Positions 1-7,857 of a stretch of 38,194 nucleotides of DNA are shown piece by piece. The notes under the pieces are model-generated. The model was not told where the DNA came from. It searched no databases and saw only the letters and a program-made list of their open reading frames with translations. Both the position numbers and the translations under genes were made by a program. The stretch is from positions 1-38,194 of the forward strand of contig JAKAWP010000006.1 of the NCBI GenBank assembly GCA_021816955.1, written 5' to 3'. Origin of the DNA: Thermoplasmata archaeon. GTDB lineage: Archaea; Thermoplasmatota; Thermoplasmata; Lutacidiplasmatales; UBA184. Within the stretch, counting starts at the first letter, position 1. Every line of letters starts with the position of its first letter.

Positions 1-491
1 ACCGTCGGCTCGTCGAGGAAGAGGATCTCCATGTCGTGCATGAACTCGCGCGCGACCTGGACCCGCCGCTTCTGCCCGCCCGAGAGGTCGAACGCGCGCC
101 GGCGGCGAAAGTCGCCGAGACCGAACCGCTGGACCAGCGACTCGCGGCGACGGATCCGCTCGTCCTTCGCGACGCCCCAGAGCACTCCGTAGAGGTCGAG
201 GTTGCCCTCGACGGTCGTGAAGTCGAACGACTCCCCCTGCTGCACGACGCCGATCCGCGAGCGAATCTTGCGGCCGTCGCGTCGGACATCTTGGCCGAGG
301 ACCCGGAGCGTGCCGGCCGTGGGCTGGATCAGGGTGGTCATCGCCTTGATGAGGGTCGACTTTCCCGCCCCGTTCTTCCCGAGGAGGCCGAAGACCTCGC
401 CGCCCCGCACGTCGAAGGTGACCCCGTCGAGCGCGAACCGGCGGCCGTCGTAGCTGTGCCGGACGTCTTCGGCGACGATGACGCTCTCCAT
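1..491 (-). CDS. ABC transporter ATP-binding protein (N-terminal part, truncated by window edge)
   Basis: This is the first ~163 residues of an ABC ATPase that would energise a membrane exporter or importer; the rest lies beyond position 1. The reverse strand from ATG 491 reads MESVIVAEDVRHSYDGRRFA. It contains a Walker A motif (GKNGAGKST) near residue 45, the signature LSGGQKRR near residue 135 and Walker B (ILFLDEPT) at the edge. The order and spacing match drug/ABC-2-type ATPases such as the complete one at 29780-30712. No permease is visible on this side, so substrate and direction are unknown. There is no well-placed promoter box: a GTTAG at ~505 is too close to the ATG, and the AT-rich CATATCAAT at 632-640 would imply a leader of ~120 nt. 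Confidence 0.9.
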   Translation of the reverse strand, partial: MESVIVAEDVRHSYDGRRFALDGVTFDVRGGEVFGLLGKNGAGKSTLIKAMTTLIQPTAGTLRVLGQDVRRDGRKIRSRIGVVQQGESFDFTTVEGNLDLYGVLWGVAKDERIRRRESLVQRFGLGDFRRRRAFDLSGGQKRRVQVAREFMHDMEILFLDEPT

Positions 492-734
492 CCCCGACCG
501 AGGGCGTTAGCCCCGTCCCCCTACGCCCGGGCTCCCTCGAGCGGGCCGGCCGATCGACCGAAGCGCGGGAGAGCACCGGGGCGTCACCTTCCCCGATCGG
601 AGCGAGGTCACGGCGGTCGCACCGGACCTAGCCATATCAATGTTGTCGGCCGCTCACCGTTCGCTGGAGGGAGAAGCTGGCTCGAGAACGAGTCGTCGCG
701 GTCGGCAGCCCCGGATTCCGCGGGGAGCCCCTGC

Positions 735-1898
735 TCAATCCGAATGCGTCTCCGCCGGTCCGGCCGGCCCGGTGGGCTCTGCCGCCCGTTCGGGGCGCGG
801 GAGGCGCACCACGAAGGTCGCTCCGCCGCCCGGGGTCTCTTCGAATCCGATCGTCCCCCCGTGCGCGGTGACCAGGCCGTGGCAGATGGCGAGCCCAAGG
901 CCGGTCCCCTGCCGTTCCCCCTTCGTCGTGAAGAACGGTTCGAAGATTCGCGGCCGGATCTCCGGCGGAATGCCGGGGCCGTCGTCGATCACTCGGAGCT
1001 CGTAGTGGCGGGGTTCGGCCCGGGCGACGACCTGGACGTGGCCACGGCCGCCCAGCGCTTCGCTGGCGTTCAGCACGAGGTTGTTGACGACCTGCCGGAG
1101 CTGATCCGCATTGCCCCAGACCGTCAACGGGCCGGGGGGGAGATCGACCGTGATCTCGATTCCGTCGCCGACCTTCCCCTTCAGGAAGTCGATCGCCGTT
1201 CGGACGACCCCGCGGAGGTCGATGGGCGCGAGCTCGGCGTCGCGGCGCCGGCTGAAGTCGAGGAGCCCGCGGACGATCCGGGCCATCGCTTCGGCCTGTT
1301 CGATCAGCCGGTTCATTCGCTCGTGGAGCTCGCGGTCCGTCGATCGCCGGCGCACGTTCTCCGCGATCAGGAGCACGTTCGCGAGCGGGGTGTTGAGTTC
1401 GTGCGCCACCCCGGCCGCCATCTGGCCGAGCGAGGCGAGGCGGTCGGCGTGGATCGCCTGGCGCTCCCAGATCCGGGCCTCGAGCAGGTCGGCCGCGATC
1501 CCGAGGCAGTAGGCGAGATGCCCCGACTCGTCTCGAACGCCCACGACGGTCAGCCGAACCGGATGCTCGACGCCCGTGCGGCTGCGGTTCACCACCTCGC
1601 CGGTCCAGGTCCCGGTGTTCGGGTCGTTCAGGCTCTCCCAGAGATTCCGGTACGTCTCCCGGGAGGTCTTGCCGCTCGCCACGAGGTGGGCGTTCTGGCC
1701 GATCGCCTGCTCGCGCGAGTAGCCGTAGACCCGCTCGAACGCGGGATTCACGTCGAGGATCGTTCCCCGCGCGTCGGTGATCTCGATCGGGTCCGGCGAA
1801 AAGTCGAAGAGGATCCGAAAGAGCGTGCCCGGATCGACGGCGATCGCCTTCGGGTCCGGCCCCGGTGGCCGGGAAGATGCGCGCGGCGGGGTCGGCAT
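735..1898 (-). CDS. Soluble PAS-domain sensor histidine kinase
   Basis: A 387-residue two-component kinase with no membrane segment, so it should sense a cytoplasmic signal. A PAS domain covers about residues 22-140, followed by a HisKA dimerisation helix with the phospho-acceptor His166 (GVAHELNTPLAN). The HATPase domain has an N box (NNLVLN, 272-277), G1 (DDGPGIP, 305-311), F box (FEPFF, 319-323) and G2 (GTGLGLA, 331-337), so all catalytic motifs are present. It is divergently arranged with a response regulator at 2212, its likely partner (inference from adjacency). ATG 1898 lies about 35 nt after a TCTAAAAGG box (minus strand, 1928-1937). The ligand of the PAS domain cannot be deduced. Confidence 0.93.
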   Translation of the reverse strand: MPTPPRASSRPPGPDPKAIAVDPGTLFRILFDFSPDPIEITDARGTILDVNPAFERVYGYSREQAIGQNAHLVASGKTSRETYRNLWESLNDPNTGTWTGEVVNRSRTGVEHPVRLTVVGVRDESGHLAYCLGIAADLLEARIWERQAIHADRLASLGQMAAGVAHELNTPLANVLLIAENVRRRSTDRELHERMNRLIEQAEAMARIVRGLLDFSRRRDAELAPIDLRGVVRTAIDFLKGKVGDGIEITVDLPPGPLTVWGNADQLRQVVNNLVLNASEALGGRGHVQVVARAEPRHYELRVIDDGPGIPPEIRPRIFEPFFTTKGERQGTGLGLAICHGLVTAHGGTIGFEETPGGGATFVVRLPRPERAAEPTGPAGPAETHSD

Positions 1899-2211
1899 AG
1901 GGGGCTCGACCGGGGATGGCGTTCTCTCCTTTTAGACGATGGGGCGGCGGCCGATGCGGCCGCGTTCCCGCCGGTCGAACGAGGGTTCCGCTTCCCGCCC
2001 CTGTCCCGGTCTCGTTGGAGTGAGGGATTGTCAAGTGCCACGGGCCGCTTCCCGTTCGGCCTGCCGGCCCCGCGCGGGCGGACAAACCGACGCCGATTCC
2101 CGCCGCTTCCCGCCGTCGCTTCGGCCGTCGCTTCGGCCGTCGCGCGTCGGGGGTCCCGTCCGTCGGTCCGGGCCGCAACAGGTTATGGCCCGCGCGCGGA
2201 TGGTCGCCTCG
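1899..2211. promoter_or_regulatory. Divergent control region between kinase and response regulator
   Basis: A 313-bp region without a convincing gene. It holds a TATA-like box for the kinase (1928-1937, minus strand), a 12-bp tandem repeat (2112-2143) and a weak box (GGTTATGG, 2181-2188) about 27 nt before the regulator ATG at 2212. Open frames running through it are arginine/proline-rich and look like GC-driven artefacts. Confidence 0.5.
2112..2143. repeat. Tandem repeat, 12-bp unit, about 2.7 copies
   Basis: The unit GCCGTCGCTTCG occurs at 2112-2123 and 2124-2135, then partially at 2136-2143. Degenerate CGCCGCTTCC-like units precede it. It sits between the divergent kinase and regulator promoters, where direct repeats could bind the regulator; this role is inference. 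Confidence 0.7.
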
Positions 2212-3336
2212 ATGCGGCTGCTCGTCGTGGACGACGACGCGTTGTTCCGGGAGGAGCTCGCGAGCGCGCTCGGCGATCTCGGCCACGACGTCACGGCGGC
2301 CTCCTCCGTCCCGAAGGCGATCGAGGCACTCGAGGCCGAGCCGTTCGATCTCGTCTTCACCGACCTCAAGATGCCTCGTCACGGCGGCGCCGAGCTCCTC
2401 GCCGAGGTCCGGCGCCGGTGGCCCGCGACCGCGGTCATCGTCGTCACGGGGTTCGCGACCGTCGAGACGGCGGTCGAGATGATGAAGCTCGGGGCGTTCG
2501 ACTACATCAGCAAACCGTTCCGCCTCGCCCAGATCGAGGTGGTCCTGAAGCGGTGGGCCGAAGAGCACCGGTTCGTTCAAGGGCTGGCGCCCGAGGAGAA
2601 TCCGGTCCATCTCGCTCGCCGCTGGGCGGACGAAGCGCGAGGTCCGGTCCGGATGTACATCGAGCCGGCTCCGAGCGGTCTGCCGCCGTCAATCGAGGTC
2701 GCCCCGCCCCGGCCGGACGATCTTTCCGCCTGGGCCGCGGACGTCGAAGCGGCCGCCCACGACGCCCCGACCCTGCGGGTCGTTCTCACGGGCCTAGGGG
2801 AGGCGTTCCGGCGCCACCGCCGGGACGATGTCCTCCGGACGATCGAACGGATGGCCCGCGCGCTCGGCGACGGCGGAGCTCTCGCGGTCGGCGTCGACCC
2901 CGGGACGATCACCGCGGACGACGTCCGGGCGTTGAGCGCGACCCTCGCCGCCCCGGGCGGTTCTCGGACCATGGAAGCGCTCGCGGGCCCGATCCGACGA
3001 GCGGTTCTCCGACGGCTTCGCGACGGACCGGCCCGATTCACCGATCTCGTGGAGGCGAGTGGCGTCGACGAGTCTCCGAAGCTCGCCTTCCATCTCCGAC
3101 GGCTCGTCGACGACGGATTGGTCGGCCGCGCAGAGGAGGAGTACCGGCTGACCCCCAAAGGCGTCTCGCTCGTCGCTTGGCTCGACGAGCTGAACGCGAT
3201 CGAGGCGACGAGCTCCTCCGGCCGACGCCTGTTCGTCGTCCGTCCTGGGGCGGCCGAACCGTTCCGAGGGCGACCCCGGAGCGCCGGGTCGCCCCCGGGC
3301 CGCGGGCGTCGCTCAAGCGGAGCGAAACCGGGCTGA
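2212..3336 (+). CDS. Response regulator: receiver, DUF835-like domain, winged helix
   Basis: A 374-residue three-part regulator. Residues 1-115 are a CheY-like receiver with the acidic pocket (VVDDD, 5-9), phospho-acceptor Asp51 (FTDLKMP), Thr79 (VVTG) and Lys101 (SKPF). Residues ~145-250 resemble DUF835, a domain common in Thermoplasmatota and their relatives: an MYIEP start, a VVLTGLGEAF segment and a GVDPGTI segment. Residues ~255-330 look like an ArsR/MarR-type winged helix (VLRRLRDGPARFTDLVEASG, then a YRLTPKG wing), so DNA binding is likely. An Arg/Pro-rich tail follows. In-frame ATGs exist at 2185, 2200 and 2212. I chose 2212 because the receiver begins there and a GGTTATGG box lies 27 nt upstream. 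The divergent kinase is the probable phosphodonor. Confidence 0.85.
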   Translation: MRLLVVDDDALFREELASALGDLGHDVTAASSVPKAIEALEAEPFDLVFTDLKMPRHGGAELLAEVRRRWPATAVIVVTGFATVETAVEMMKLGAFDYISKPFRLAQIEVVLKRWAEEHRFVQGLAPEENPVHLARRWADEARGPVRMYIEPAPSGLPPSIEVAPPRPDDLSAWAADVEAAAHDAPTLRVVLTGLGEAFRRHRRDDVLRTIERMARALGDGGALAVGVDPGTITADDVRALSATLAAPGGSRTMEALAGPIRRAVLRRLRDGPARFTDLVEASGVDESPKLAFHLRRLVDDGLVGRAEEEYRLTPKGVSLVAWLDELNAIEATSSSGRRLFVVRPGAAEPFRGRPRSAGSPPGRGRRSSGAKPG

Positions 3337-3343
3337 ATTATAG
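3336..3343 (+). promoter_or_regulatory. TATA-like box of the VOC gene
   Basis: AATTATAG centred ~25 nt upstream of the GTG start at 3364, immediately after the stop codon of the response regulator. The spacing predicts a leaderless mRNA. Confidence 0.6.
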
Positions 3344-3363
3344 CGGGCCGCCGTTACCCCCTC

Positions 3364-3798
3364 GTGACCCGTCCGATTCGGTTCCTCTACACCGGACTTC
3401 GCGTTCGATCGCTCGAGCGCTCGCTCGCGTTCTACCGCCGCCTCGGATTTCGGGTGGTCGCCCAGGGAACGATCGACCACGGAGGGAAGTGGGTCCACCT
3501 CCGGTTCCCTGGTTCGCACCACCGCCTCGAGCTGAACTACTACCCGCCGAAGAGCCGCTACTACCGGCCGTTCGGTCCCGGCGAGGAGTTCGACCACTTC
3601 GGATTCTACTCGCCCCGGATCGACGATTGGCTTCGTCTCGCCCGACGCGCCGGGGCGAAGCGCGCGCTCGACATCGTCGAGGGGAAGAGCCGGATCGCGT
3701 ACTTCACCGACCCAGACGGCAACTGGCTCGAAGGGTTCGGCCGGTCGGGCGGACGCCGGCGCCGCCGGCCGGTCCGGCGGCGCCCGCGCGCGGCGTGA
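3364..3798 (+). CDS. VOC (glyoxalase/bleomycin-resistance fold) protein
   Basis: A 144-residue single-module VOC protein related to glyoxalase I. It shows two beta-alpha-beta-beta-beta halves: LRVRSLERSLAFYRRLGF at 12-29 and FDHFGFYSPRID at 76-87. Metal-ligand positions of glyoxalase I are matched by Glu56 (LELNYY), His78 (DHFGF) and Glu123 (NWLEGFG). The first ligand, normally His in the first strand, appears to be Tyr9, so lactoylglutathione lyase activity should not be assumed. Residues 128-144 form an Arg-rich tail with no family counterpart that I recognise. The GTG start fits the box at 3336-3343. The substrate is unknown. Confidence 0.82.
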   Translation: MTRPIRFLYTGLRVRSLERSLAFYRRLGFRVVAQGTIDHGGKWVHLRFPGSHHRLELNYYPPKSRYYRPFGPGEEFDHFGFYSPRIDDWLRLARRAGAKRALDIVEGKSRIAYFTDPDGNWLEGFGRSGGRRRRRPVRRRPRAA

Positions 3799-3823
3799 TC
3801 CGGCGCCGCCCCCGGCGGCACCT

Positions 3824-3862
3824 GTTAAGAGGGCGGCGACCCCGTACCGTTCGGTACCGTTC
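3824..3862 (+). promoter_or_regulatory. Promoter box plus 10-bp tandem repeat before trmI
   Basis: GTTAAGA at 3824-3830 is a TATA-like box. GTACCGTTC occurs twice, at 3844-3852 and 3854-3862, one helical turn apart and ending one base before the ATG at 3864. The repeat covers the predicted transcription start, so it could be an operator (inference). Confidence 0.5.
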
Positions 3863-3863
3863 C

Positions 3864-4634
3864 ATGGTCGACCCGCTGCGGGAAGGGGAAGCCGTCGTGC
3901 TGAAGCGCCGCGGGGAACCCGGGCATCTCGCCCGGCTCGCCCGAGGTCCCCAGCCGATCGGAACCGAAGCGGTCGTCGACCTGACGGTCGCGATCGGTCG
4001 GCCGCCCGGGGTCGAGATCGATTGGCTCGGCCACCCGTACCGGGTGCTTCGCCCATCGACCGCCGACCTTCTGCACCGACTGCGACGGGGAGCCCAGATC
4101 GTCACCAGCAAAGACGCGATCCAGCTGCTCTACCTCGCGAACGTCCAGCCGGGCGACCGGGTCCTGGAGGCCGGATCCGGTAGCGGAGCGCTCACGGTCG
4201 TCGTCGCGCGGGCCGTCGGACCGACGGGGCGCGTGGTGAGCTACGACCGACGAGCCGACTTCCTCGGAGTCGCCCAGGAGAACGTCCGCGCCGCCGGGTT
4301 GGACGGCCGAGTCTCGTTTCGCCTCCGGGATGTCGGACGGGACGGGTTCGACGAGCGCGACGCTGACGCCGTGCTGATCGACGTGCCCGAGCCGTGGACG
4401 GTCGTCGAAGCCGCTCGCGATGCCCTCGCGGTCGGCGGCCATCTCGCGACGTACACGCCGACGTACAACCAGCTCGAGCGGACGGTCCGGTCGATGCGCG
4501 ACCACGGGTTTGACGAAGTGCGCGCGTTGGAACTGCTCGAGCGCGCGCTGCACGTCGCGGACGGTGGCACTCGGCCCGAGTTCGACATGCTCGGCCACAC
4601 GGGATTCCTCGCGGCCGGTCGCCGCGTCGACTGA
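3864..4634 (+). CDS. trmI: tRNA (adenine-N1)-methyltransferase, TrmI type
   Basis: A 256-residue class I SAM-dependent methyltransferase that would make m1A in the T-loop of tRNA (m1A58, or m1A57/58 in archaea). The N-terminal beta domain (~1-65) is followed by RRGAQIVTSKDA (74-85), a TrmI-family hallmark. The SAM motif I is LEAGSGSGALT (101-111), the acidic motif is VSYDRR (125-130), and the catalytic-site region is AVLIDVPEPW (169-178). Length agrees with archaeal TrmI. Start is ATG 3864. A 15-nt gap to the next gene suggests co-transcription. The enzyme normally works as a homotetramer in the cytoplasm. Confidence 0.9.
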   Translation: MVDPLREGEAVVLKRRGEPGHLARLARGPQPIGTEAVVDLTVAIGRPPGVEIDWLGHPYRVLRPSTADLLHRLRRGAQIVTSKDAIQLLYLANVQPGDRVLEAGSGSGALTVVVARAVGPTGRVVSYDRRADFLGVAQENVRAAGLDGRVSFRLRDVGRDGFDERDADAVLIDVPEPWTVVEAARDALAVGGHLATYTPTYNQLERTVRSMRDHGFDEVRALELLERALHVADGGTRPEFDMLGHTGFLAAGRRVD

Positions 4635-4649
4635 ACGGAGCGCCGCCCG

Positions 4650-5411
4650 ATGGTCGACGTGGCGTTGTCGGTCGCGAGCGCGGTCGGCGTCCTGCTTTCC
4701 GGAGGATTCGTCCTCTACGAGGTCGGCCGCTTCGCGACGCCGCAGGTCGCCGAAAGCCGGTTCGACGAGCGCCGGGAGATCATCGCCTACACCGTCGGAC
4801 TGTTTGTCGGCATCCCGCTCGCGCTCGTCCTCCTGTTCTACCTCGGCGCTGCGGCCGCGGGAGCGTGGCTCGGCGCGTTCGTCTACCTCGGGCTGTTCCT
4901 CGCCCTGCGGGAGGTCAGTGAGTGGGGACTCCTTCAGACCTGGTACTTCGGCGACGGACCGAGCGGCCCGTTCTATGCCCTCGGATTCCGCTCGGCGATC
5001 GGAGGGATCCTGATCCTCGCGGTGCTCGCCGTGGCGCTCGGGGGACCGGTCCCCGCTCCCGCCCGGCTCGTCGTGATCGCGCTCGAGTCGGCGGCGCTCC
5101 TCGCGCTGGAAGCGATGGGCGCGCTCGTCTCGGTTCCGCGCCGCTACGCGGGAAGCGGCCGTGACTTCTCGATCGTTCGGGCCGTGGTCTTGGGGGGGCT
5201 CGGGTACTTTCTCCTCGCGTTCGGCGCGTCGTCGGATCCGACCGTCGCGACGTTCGCCCTGTTGATTGTCCTCGCGGCGGCGGTCTATTTCTACCGAAGC
5301 CATCGCCGGGTCCTCACCGAGGCTCCCCCGTTGTCGGGCGCGACGGCGCCCCGGGCCCGTCCGGGCCGGTACGACCGGGTCGGCCCGGCCGGTCCGCCCG
5401 GGTCCCGGTAG
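4650..5411 (+). CDS. Polytopic membrane protein of unknown function
   Basis: A 253-residue protein with about seven hydrophobic segments (approximately 4-26, 47-70, 74-92, 108-130, 135-155, 175-192, 197-215). It ends in a polar, Pro/Gly/Arg-rich cytoplasmic tail from ~220. I see no transporter or enzyme signature. A charged loop (RFDERREIIAYTVG) lies between the first two segments and an aromatic stretch (EWGLLQTWYFGDGPSGPFYALG is split by a loop) near residues 90-110. It follows trmI by 15 nt and has no box of its own, so it is probably expressed from the trmI promoter. I do not recognise the family. Confidence 0.75.
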   Translation: MVDVALSVASAVGVLLSGGFVLYEVGRFATPQVAESRFDERREIIAYTVGLFVGIPLALVLLFYLGAAAAGAWLGAFVYLGLFLALREVSEWGLLQTWYFGDGPSGPFYALGFRSAIGGILILAVLAVALGGPVPAPARLVVIALESAALLALEAMGALVSVPRRYAGSGRDFSIVRAVVLGGLGYFLLAFGASSDPTVATFALLIVLAAAVYFYRSHRRVLTEAPPLSGATAPRARPGRYDRVGPAGPPGSR

Positions 5412-5440
5412 CGCTCGACGGCGGTCGGGCGGAGTACCTT

Positions 5441-5447
5441 CATAACG
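5441..5447 (+). promoter_or_regulatory. TATA-like box
   Basis: CATAACG centred ~26 nt upstream of the ATG at 5470; predicts a leaderless transcript. Confidence 0.5.
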
Positions 5448-5469
5448 GACGACGGTTGAGCGCCGTCGG

Positions 5470-5889
5470 ATGCCCCGAAGCACTCCCGCCTTGGTCCGTC
5501 GCTTGAACCACGGACTTCGGGTCTGGCGCGAGCCGCTCTCGGACCTGTTGCTCGCGGTCGGCATCGTCCTCACGCTGCTCGCGATCGGCTACTTCACGCC
5601 GCTCGCGAGCGTCCCGCCGTTCCCGACGATCAACGCGGTGACCGCCCAACCGTCGGCGAACTACAACCTCGTCTTCGCCATCGTCGGACCGATCGTCGTC
5701 ATTCTCGGCGGCTACTTCGTCGGGAGCTTCTACACCGCCCGGGCGCGCTTTGAGCACCTGATGCAGACGCGCAGCAAGGCGGAGTTCGTCCGCCACATCC
5801 CCGAGCTCGAAGAGACGCTCTGGGACCTCACCCCGGCGTACGAACGACGGTACGTGGAGAAGCTCGGCGAGATGCGGATCAAGCGCTGA
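5470..5889 (+). CDS. Small two-helix membrane protein, DUF3198-like
   Basis: A 139-residue protein with two transmembrane helices (about 24-45 and 67-88) joined by a short outside loop, and a ~50-residue charged cytoplasmic tail. The tail begins ARARFEHLMQTRSKAEFVRH and continues with an ELEETLWDLTPAYERRY pattern. It resembles from memory the Thermoplasmata family DUF3198, whose members are short two-helix membrane proteins with a similar tail; no search was possible. Function is unknown. It has its own promoter box, so it is probably a separate transcription unit from the upstream membrane protein. Confidence 0.7.
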   Translation: MPRSTPALVRRLNHGLRVWREPLSDLLLAVGIVLTLLAIGYFTPLASVPPFPTINAVTAQPSANYNLVFAIVGPIVVILGGYFVGSFYTARARFEHLMQTRSKAEFVRHIPELEETLWDLTPAYERRYVEKLGEMRIKR

Positions 5890-5904
5890 CCGCCGGGCGG
5901 TCCG

Positions 5905-5912
5905 TTAAGTAA
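5905..5912 (+). promoter_or_regulatory. TATA-like box
   Basis: TTAAGTAA centred 24 nt upstream of the GTG at 5932. It supports that GTG as the true start rather than the out-of-frame ATG at 5922. Confidence 0.6.
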
Positions 5913-5931
5913 GGTCGCTCGATGGACGGCC

Positions 5932-6846
5932 GTGGCGTCGACGTCCGCCCGGCCGAGCGCTCCCGCCGATTTCCATTTCCGGCGGCTCAGCAAGCCCGAG
6001 GAGTTCCGCCAAGTCGAGGAGGTCCAGCGGCGCGTGTGGAGCGGCGAAGGCGCGCCCGTCGCCCCGGCGCTCCAGCGAGCGGTGCAAGACAACGGCGGGA
6101 TCATTCTCGGGGCGTTCGCCGACATCCACCTCGCCGGCTTCACCTTCGGCTTCCTCGGCTGGGACGGCGAACGCCTCTACCACTACTCCCATCTGACCGC
6201 CGTCCGGCCGGAGTACCAGAACCACGGCCTTGGGCGCCGGCTCAAGCTCGCCCAGCGCGAGGAGGTCATCGCCCAAGGGCTCGAGGAGGTCCGCTGGACG
6301 TTCGACCCGCTCCAGAGCCGCAACGCGCTCCTGAACGTCCGCCGGCTCGGCGCGACCCCTCACCGCTATCTGGTGCACTACTACGGCCAGATGGCCGACG
6401 CGATCAACGCCGGCCACGAAAGCGACCGACTCCTGGTCCGCTGGCGCCTCACCGACCCGGACGTCGTGCGCCGGCTGCAGTCGGGTCCGCCGTCCGCGGC
6501 GGACGACGCCGCGCGCTACTCGCGCTCGTCGCGGATCGTGGAGAGCGAGCTCGGCGACGCCGGCCTCCGGGTGCCCGTCGGCGTGAGCGAGCCGACTGGG
6601 TCGAGTGCGACGCTCGAGATCCCGTACGACATCGGCTCGGTCCGCGAGCACCAGCCCGACTCGGTGCGAACGTGGCGCCACGCCGTGCGCGACGCGTTCC
6701 GCGCCGCGTTCGACCTCGGCTGGGCCGTCGACGACTTCGCGGTCGTCTCGATCGAGCACGAACGTCGGAGCGTCTACTTCCTCTCCCCCGGACCGGGAAC
6801 AACCGCCGACCCGCCTTCCCGATCGGACGCTCCTCCTCCCGCCTGA
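5932..6846 (+). CDS. GNAT-superfamily acyltransferase-like protein (COG3375 type)
   Basis: A 304-residue protein of the GNAT fold. The region 15-165 carries the core: FRRLSKPEEFRQVEEVQRRVW at the start (split by short loops), then YHYSHLTAVRPEYQNHGLGR, where the acetyl-CoA loop (Q/R-x-x-G-x-G/A) is represented by QNHGLGRRLK (about 95-104). The motif EVRWTFDPLQSRNALLN followed by LNVRRLGA is typical of the COG3375 group, whose substrate is unknown and whose bacterial members sometimes sit near menaquinone or osmolyte genes. The C-terminal half (170-285) is the extra domain usual in this group. GTG 5932 is supported by promoter spacing. No neighbour suggests the substrate. Confidence 0.8.
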   Translation: MASTSARPSAPADFHFRRLSKPEEFRQVEEVQRRVWSGEGAPVAPALQRAVQDNGGIILGAFADIHLAGFTFGFLGWDGERLYHYSHLTAVRPEYQNHGLGRRLKLAQREEVIAQGLEEVRWTFDPLQSRNALLNVRRLGATPHRYLVHYYGQMADAINAGHESDRLLVRWRLTDPDVVRRLQSGPPSAADDAARYSRSSRIVESELGDAGLRVPVGVSEPTGSSATLEIPYDIGSVREHQPDSVRTWRHAVRDAFRAAFDLGWAVDDFAVVSIEHERRSVYFLSPGPGTTADPPSRSDAPPPA

Positions 6847-6916
6847 ACCGAAGCCGACGACGATCGACGGTCGTTCACCGCCGCCGTCCCACGGACCGCA
6901 CCGCGGGGGGACCCCT

Positions 6917-6940
6917 ACTTAAGCTCCCCGCTCCTTAACG
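6917..6940 (+). promoter_or_regulatory. Promoter region of the DUF4129-DUF58 operon
   Basis: Two T/A-rich boxes: ACTTAAGCT (6917-6924, about 28 nt before the ATG at 6949) and CCTTAACGG (6934-6940). The first has the right spacing for TBP-driven leaderless initiation. Confidence 0.55.
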
Positions 6941-6948
6941 GACCATCG

Positions 6949-7857
6949 ATGACCGCCGCTCCGCGCCGTGCGCGTCCGCTCGCCCCGCTCGCCGCCGTCG
7001 CGGGCGTCGCCGTCGCGGTCGGCCTCGGGGCAGCACTGATCGCCAGCGCGCCCGGGTCGATCCCGAAGCCGTTCTCGACGGGCACCGGTCTCTTGAGCGC
7101 CTCCGCGCTCACGGTGCTGCTCTTCGCGGCGATCGCGATCGTCGTGGCGATCGTCGTGGTGGCGCTCGTCCAGTCGCGCGGTCCGGCGGCCCCGATCTTC
7201 TCGGGTCCGTTGGTCGTCGGCCTCGTCGTCCTCCTCGCCCTCGCCGCCGGCTTTGTCGTCGCGGCGCACCTCGCGAGCCCCGGGCCGCCGACGCTCGTCG
7301 GCACCGGTCCCGGCCCCGCCAATTCGACGACCAATGGCACCGTTCCGTCGAACGCGACGGCCGGACTCCCGACGGGGCCGTCGGTCGGCCTGTTCGGCTT
7401 GTCGACCCCGGTCTGGATCGTGCTCGTCATCGGCCTGGTCGCCGCGATCGCGATAACGCTCGCGATCGCCCCGTGGGCGTACAGTCGCTACGCCGACCGG
7501 GGCGCCCGCGAGGACGAACCGTCCCCGGACGGGGTCGAGCAGCTGGTGGCGGCGGCCGCGGCCGAGCTGGACGAGGGAACGGGAGATCCCCGGGCGTCGA
7601 TCGTCCGACTGTACCGAGAGCTCCTTCGGCGGGTCGACCCGATCGTCGGCGGAGTCGACTTTGACACCCCCGAGGAGATCCGGCACCGGCATCTGACCCG
7701 GCTCGGGATCCGTCCGACCCACGCCGATCGGCTCACCCGTCTGTTTGAGACCGCGCGCTACTCGACGCAGCCGCTCGGAGCCGAGGACGCCGCGGAAGCG
7801 CGGTCGCTTCTCGAGGAGATCCTCATCGATCTCTCGAGCGCGCGGACGCGTCCGTGA
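6949..7857 (+). CDS. DUF4129-domain membrane protein
   Basis: A 302-residue protein with four transmembrane helices (about 11-33, 50-75, 84-108, 153-175). Between helices 3 and 4 lies an external Gly/Pro/Thr loop with N-glycosylation sequons (NSTTNGT, SNAT). The cytoplasmic domain (~198-298) matches DUF4129: FDTPEEIRHRHL, then LTRLFETARYSTQPLGAEDA with the conserved A-R-Y-S. DUF4129 proteins are often encoded with DUF58 and MoxR genes, and a transglutaminase-like domain is attached in many members but absent here. It heads a run of four genes that overlap or nearly overlap; the next start (GTG 7854) overlaps its stop. A role in envelope maturation or integrity is inferred from this context. 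Confidence 0.85.
   Translation: MTAAPRRARPLAPLAAVAGVAVAVGLGAALIASAPGSIPKPFSTGTGLLSASALTVLLFAAIAIVVAIVVVALVQSRGPAAPIFSGPLVVGLVVLLALAAGFVVAAHLASPGPPTLVGTGPGPANSTTNGTVPSNATAGLPTGPSVGLFGLSTPVWIVLVIGLVAAIAITLAIAPWAYSRYADRGAREDEPSPDGVEQLVAAAAAELDEGTGDPRASIVRLYRELLRRVDPIVGGVDFDTPEEIRHRHLTRLGIRPTHADRLTRLFETARYSTQPLGAEDAAEARSLLEEILIDLSSARTRP

Noticed and set aside
640-1005. Plus-strand open frame starting in the gap before the kinase stop
   Set aside because: It is mostly antisense to the kinase and Arg/Ser-rich; the nearby AT-rich CATATCAAT is insufficient support.
36-3863. Very long plus-strand open frame upstream of trmI and continuous with it
   Set aside because: It is antisense to clear genes (ABC ATPase, kinase) and Arg/Pro-rich; stops are rare by composition. 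Only 3864-4634 matches a protein family.
6847-6948. tRNA gene in the intergenic region
   Set aside because: No T-loop consensus (GTTCRA) or acceptor pairing was found here or in other gaps.
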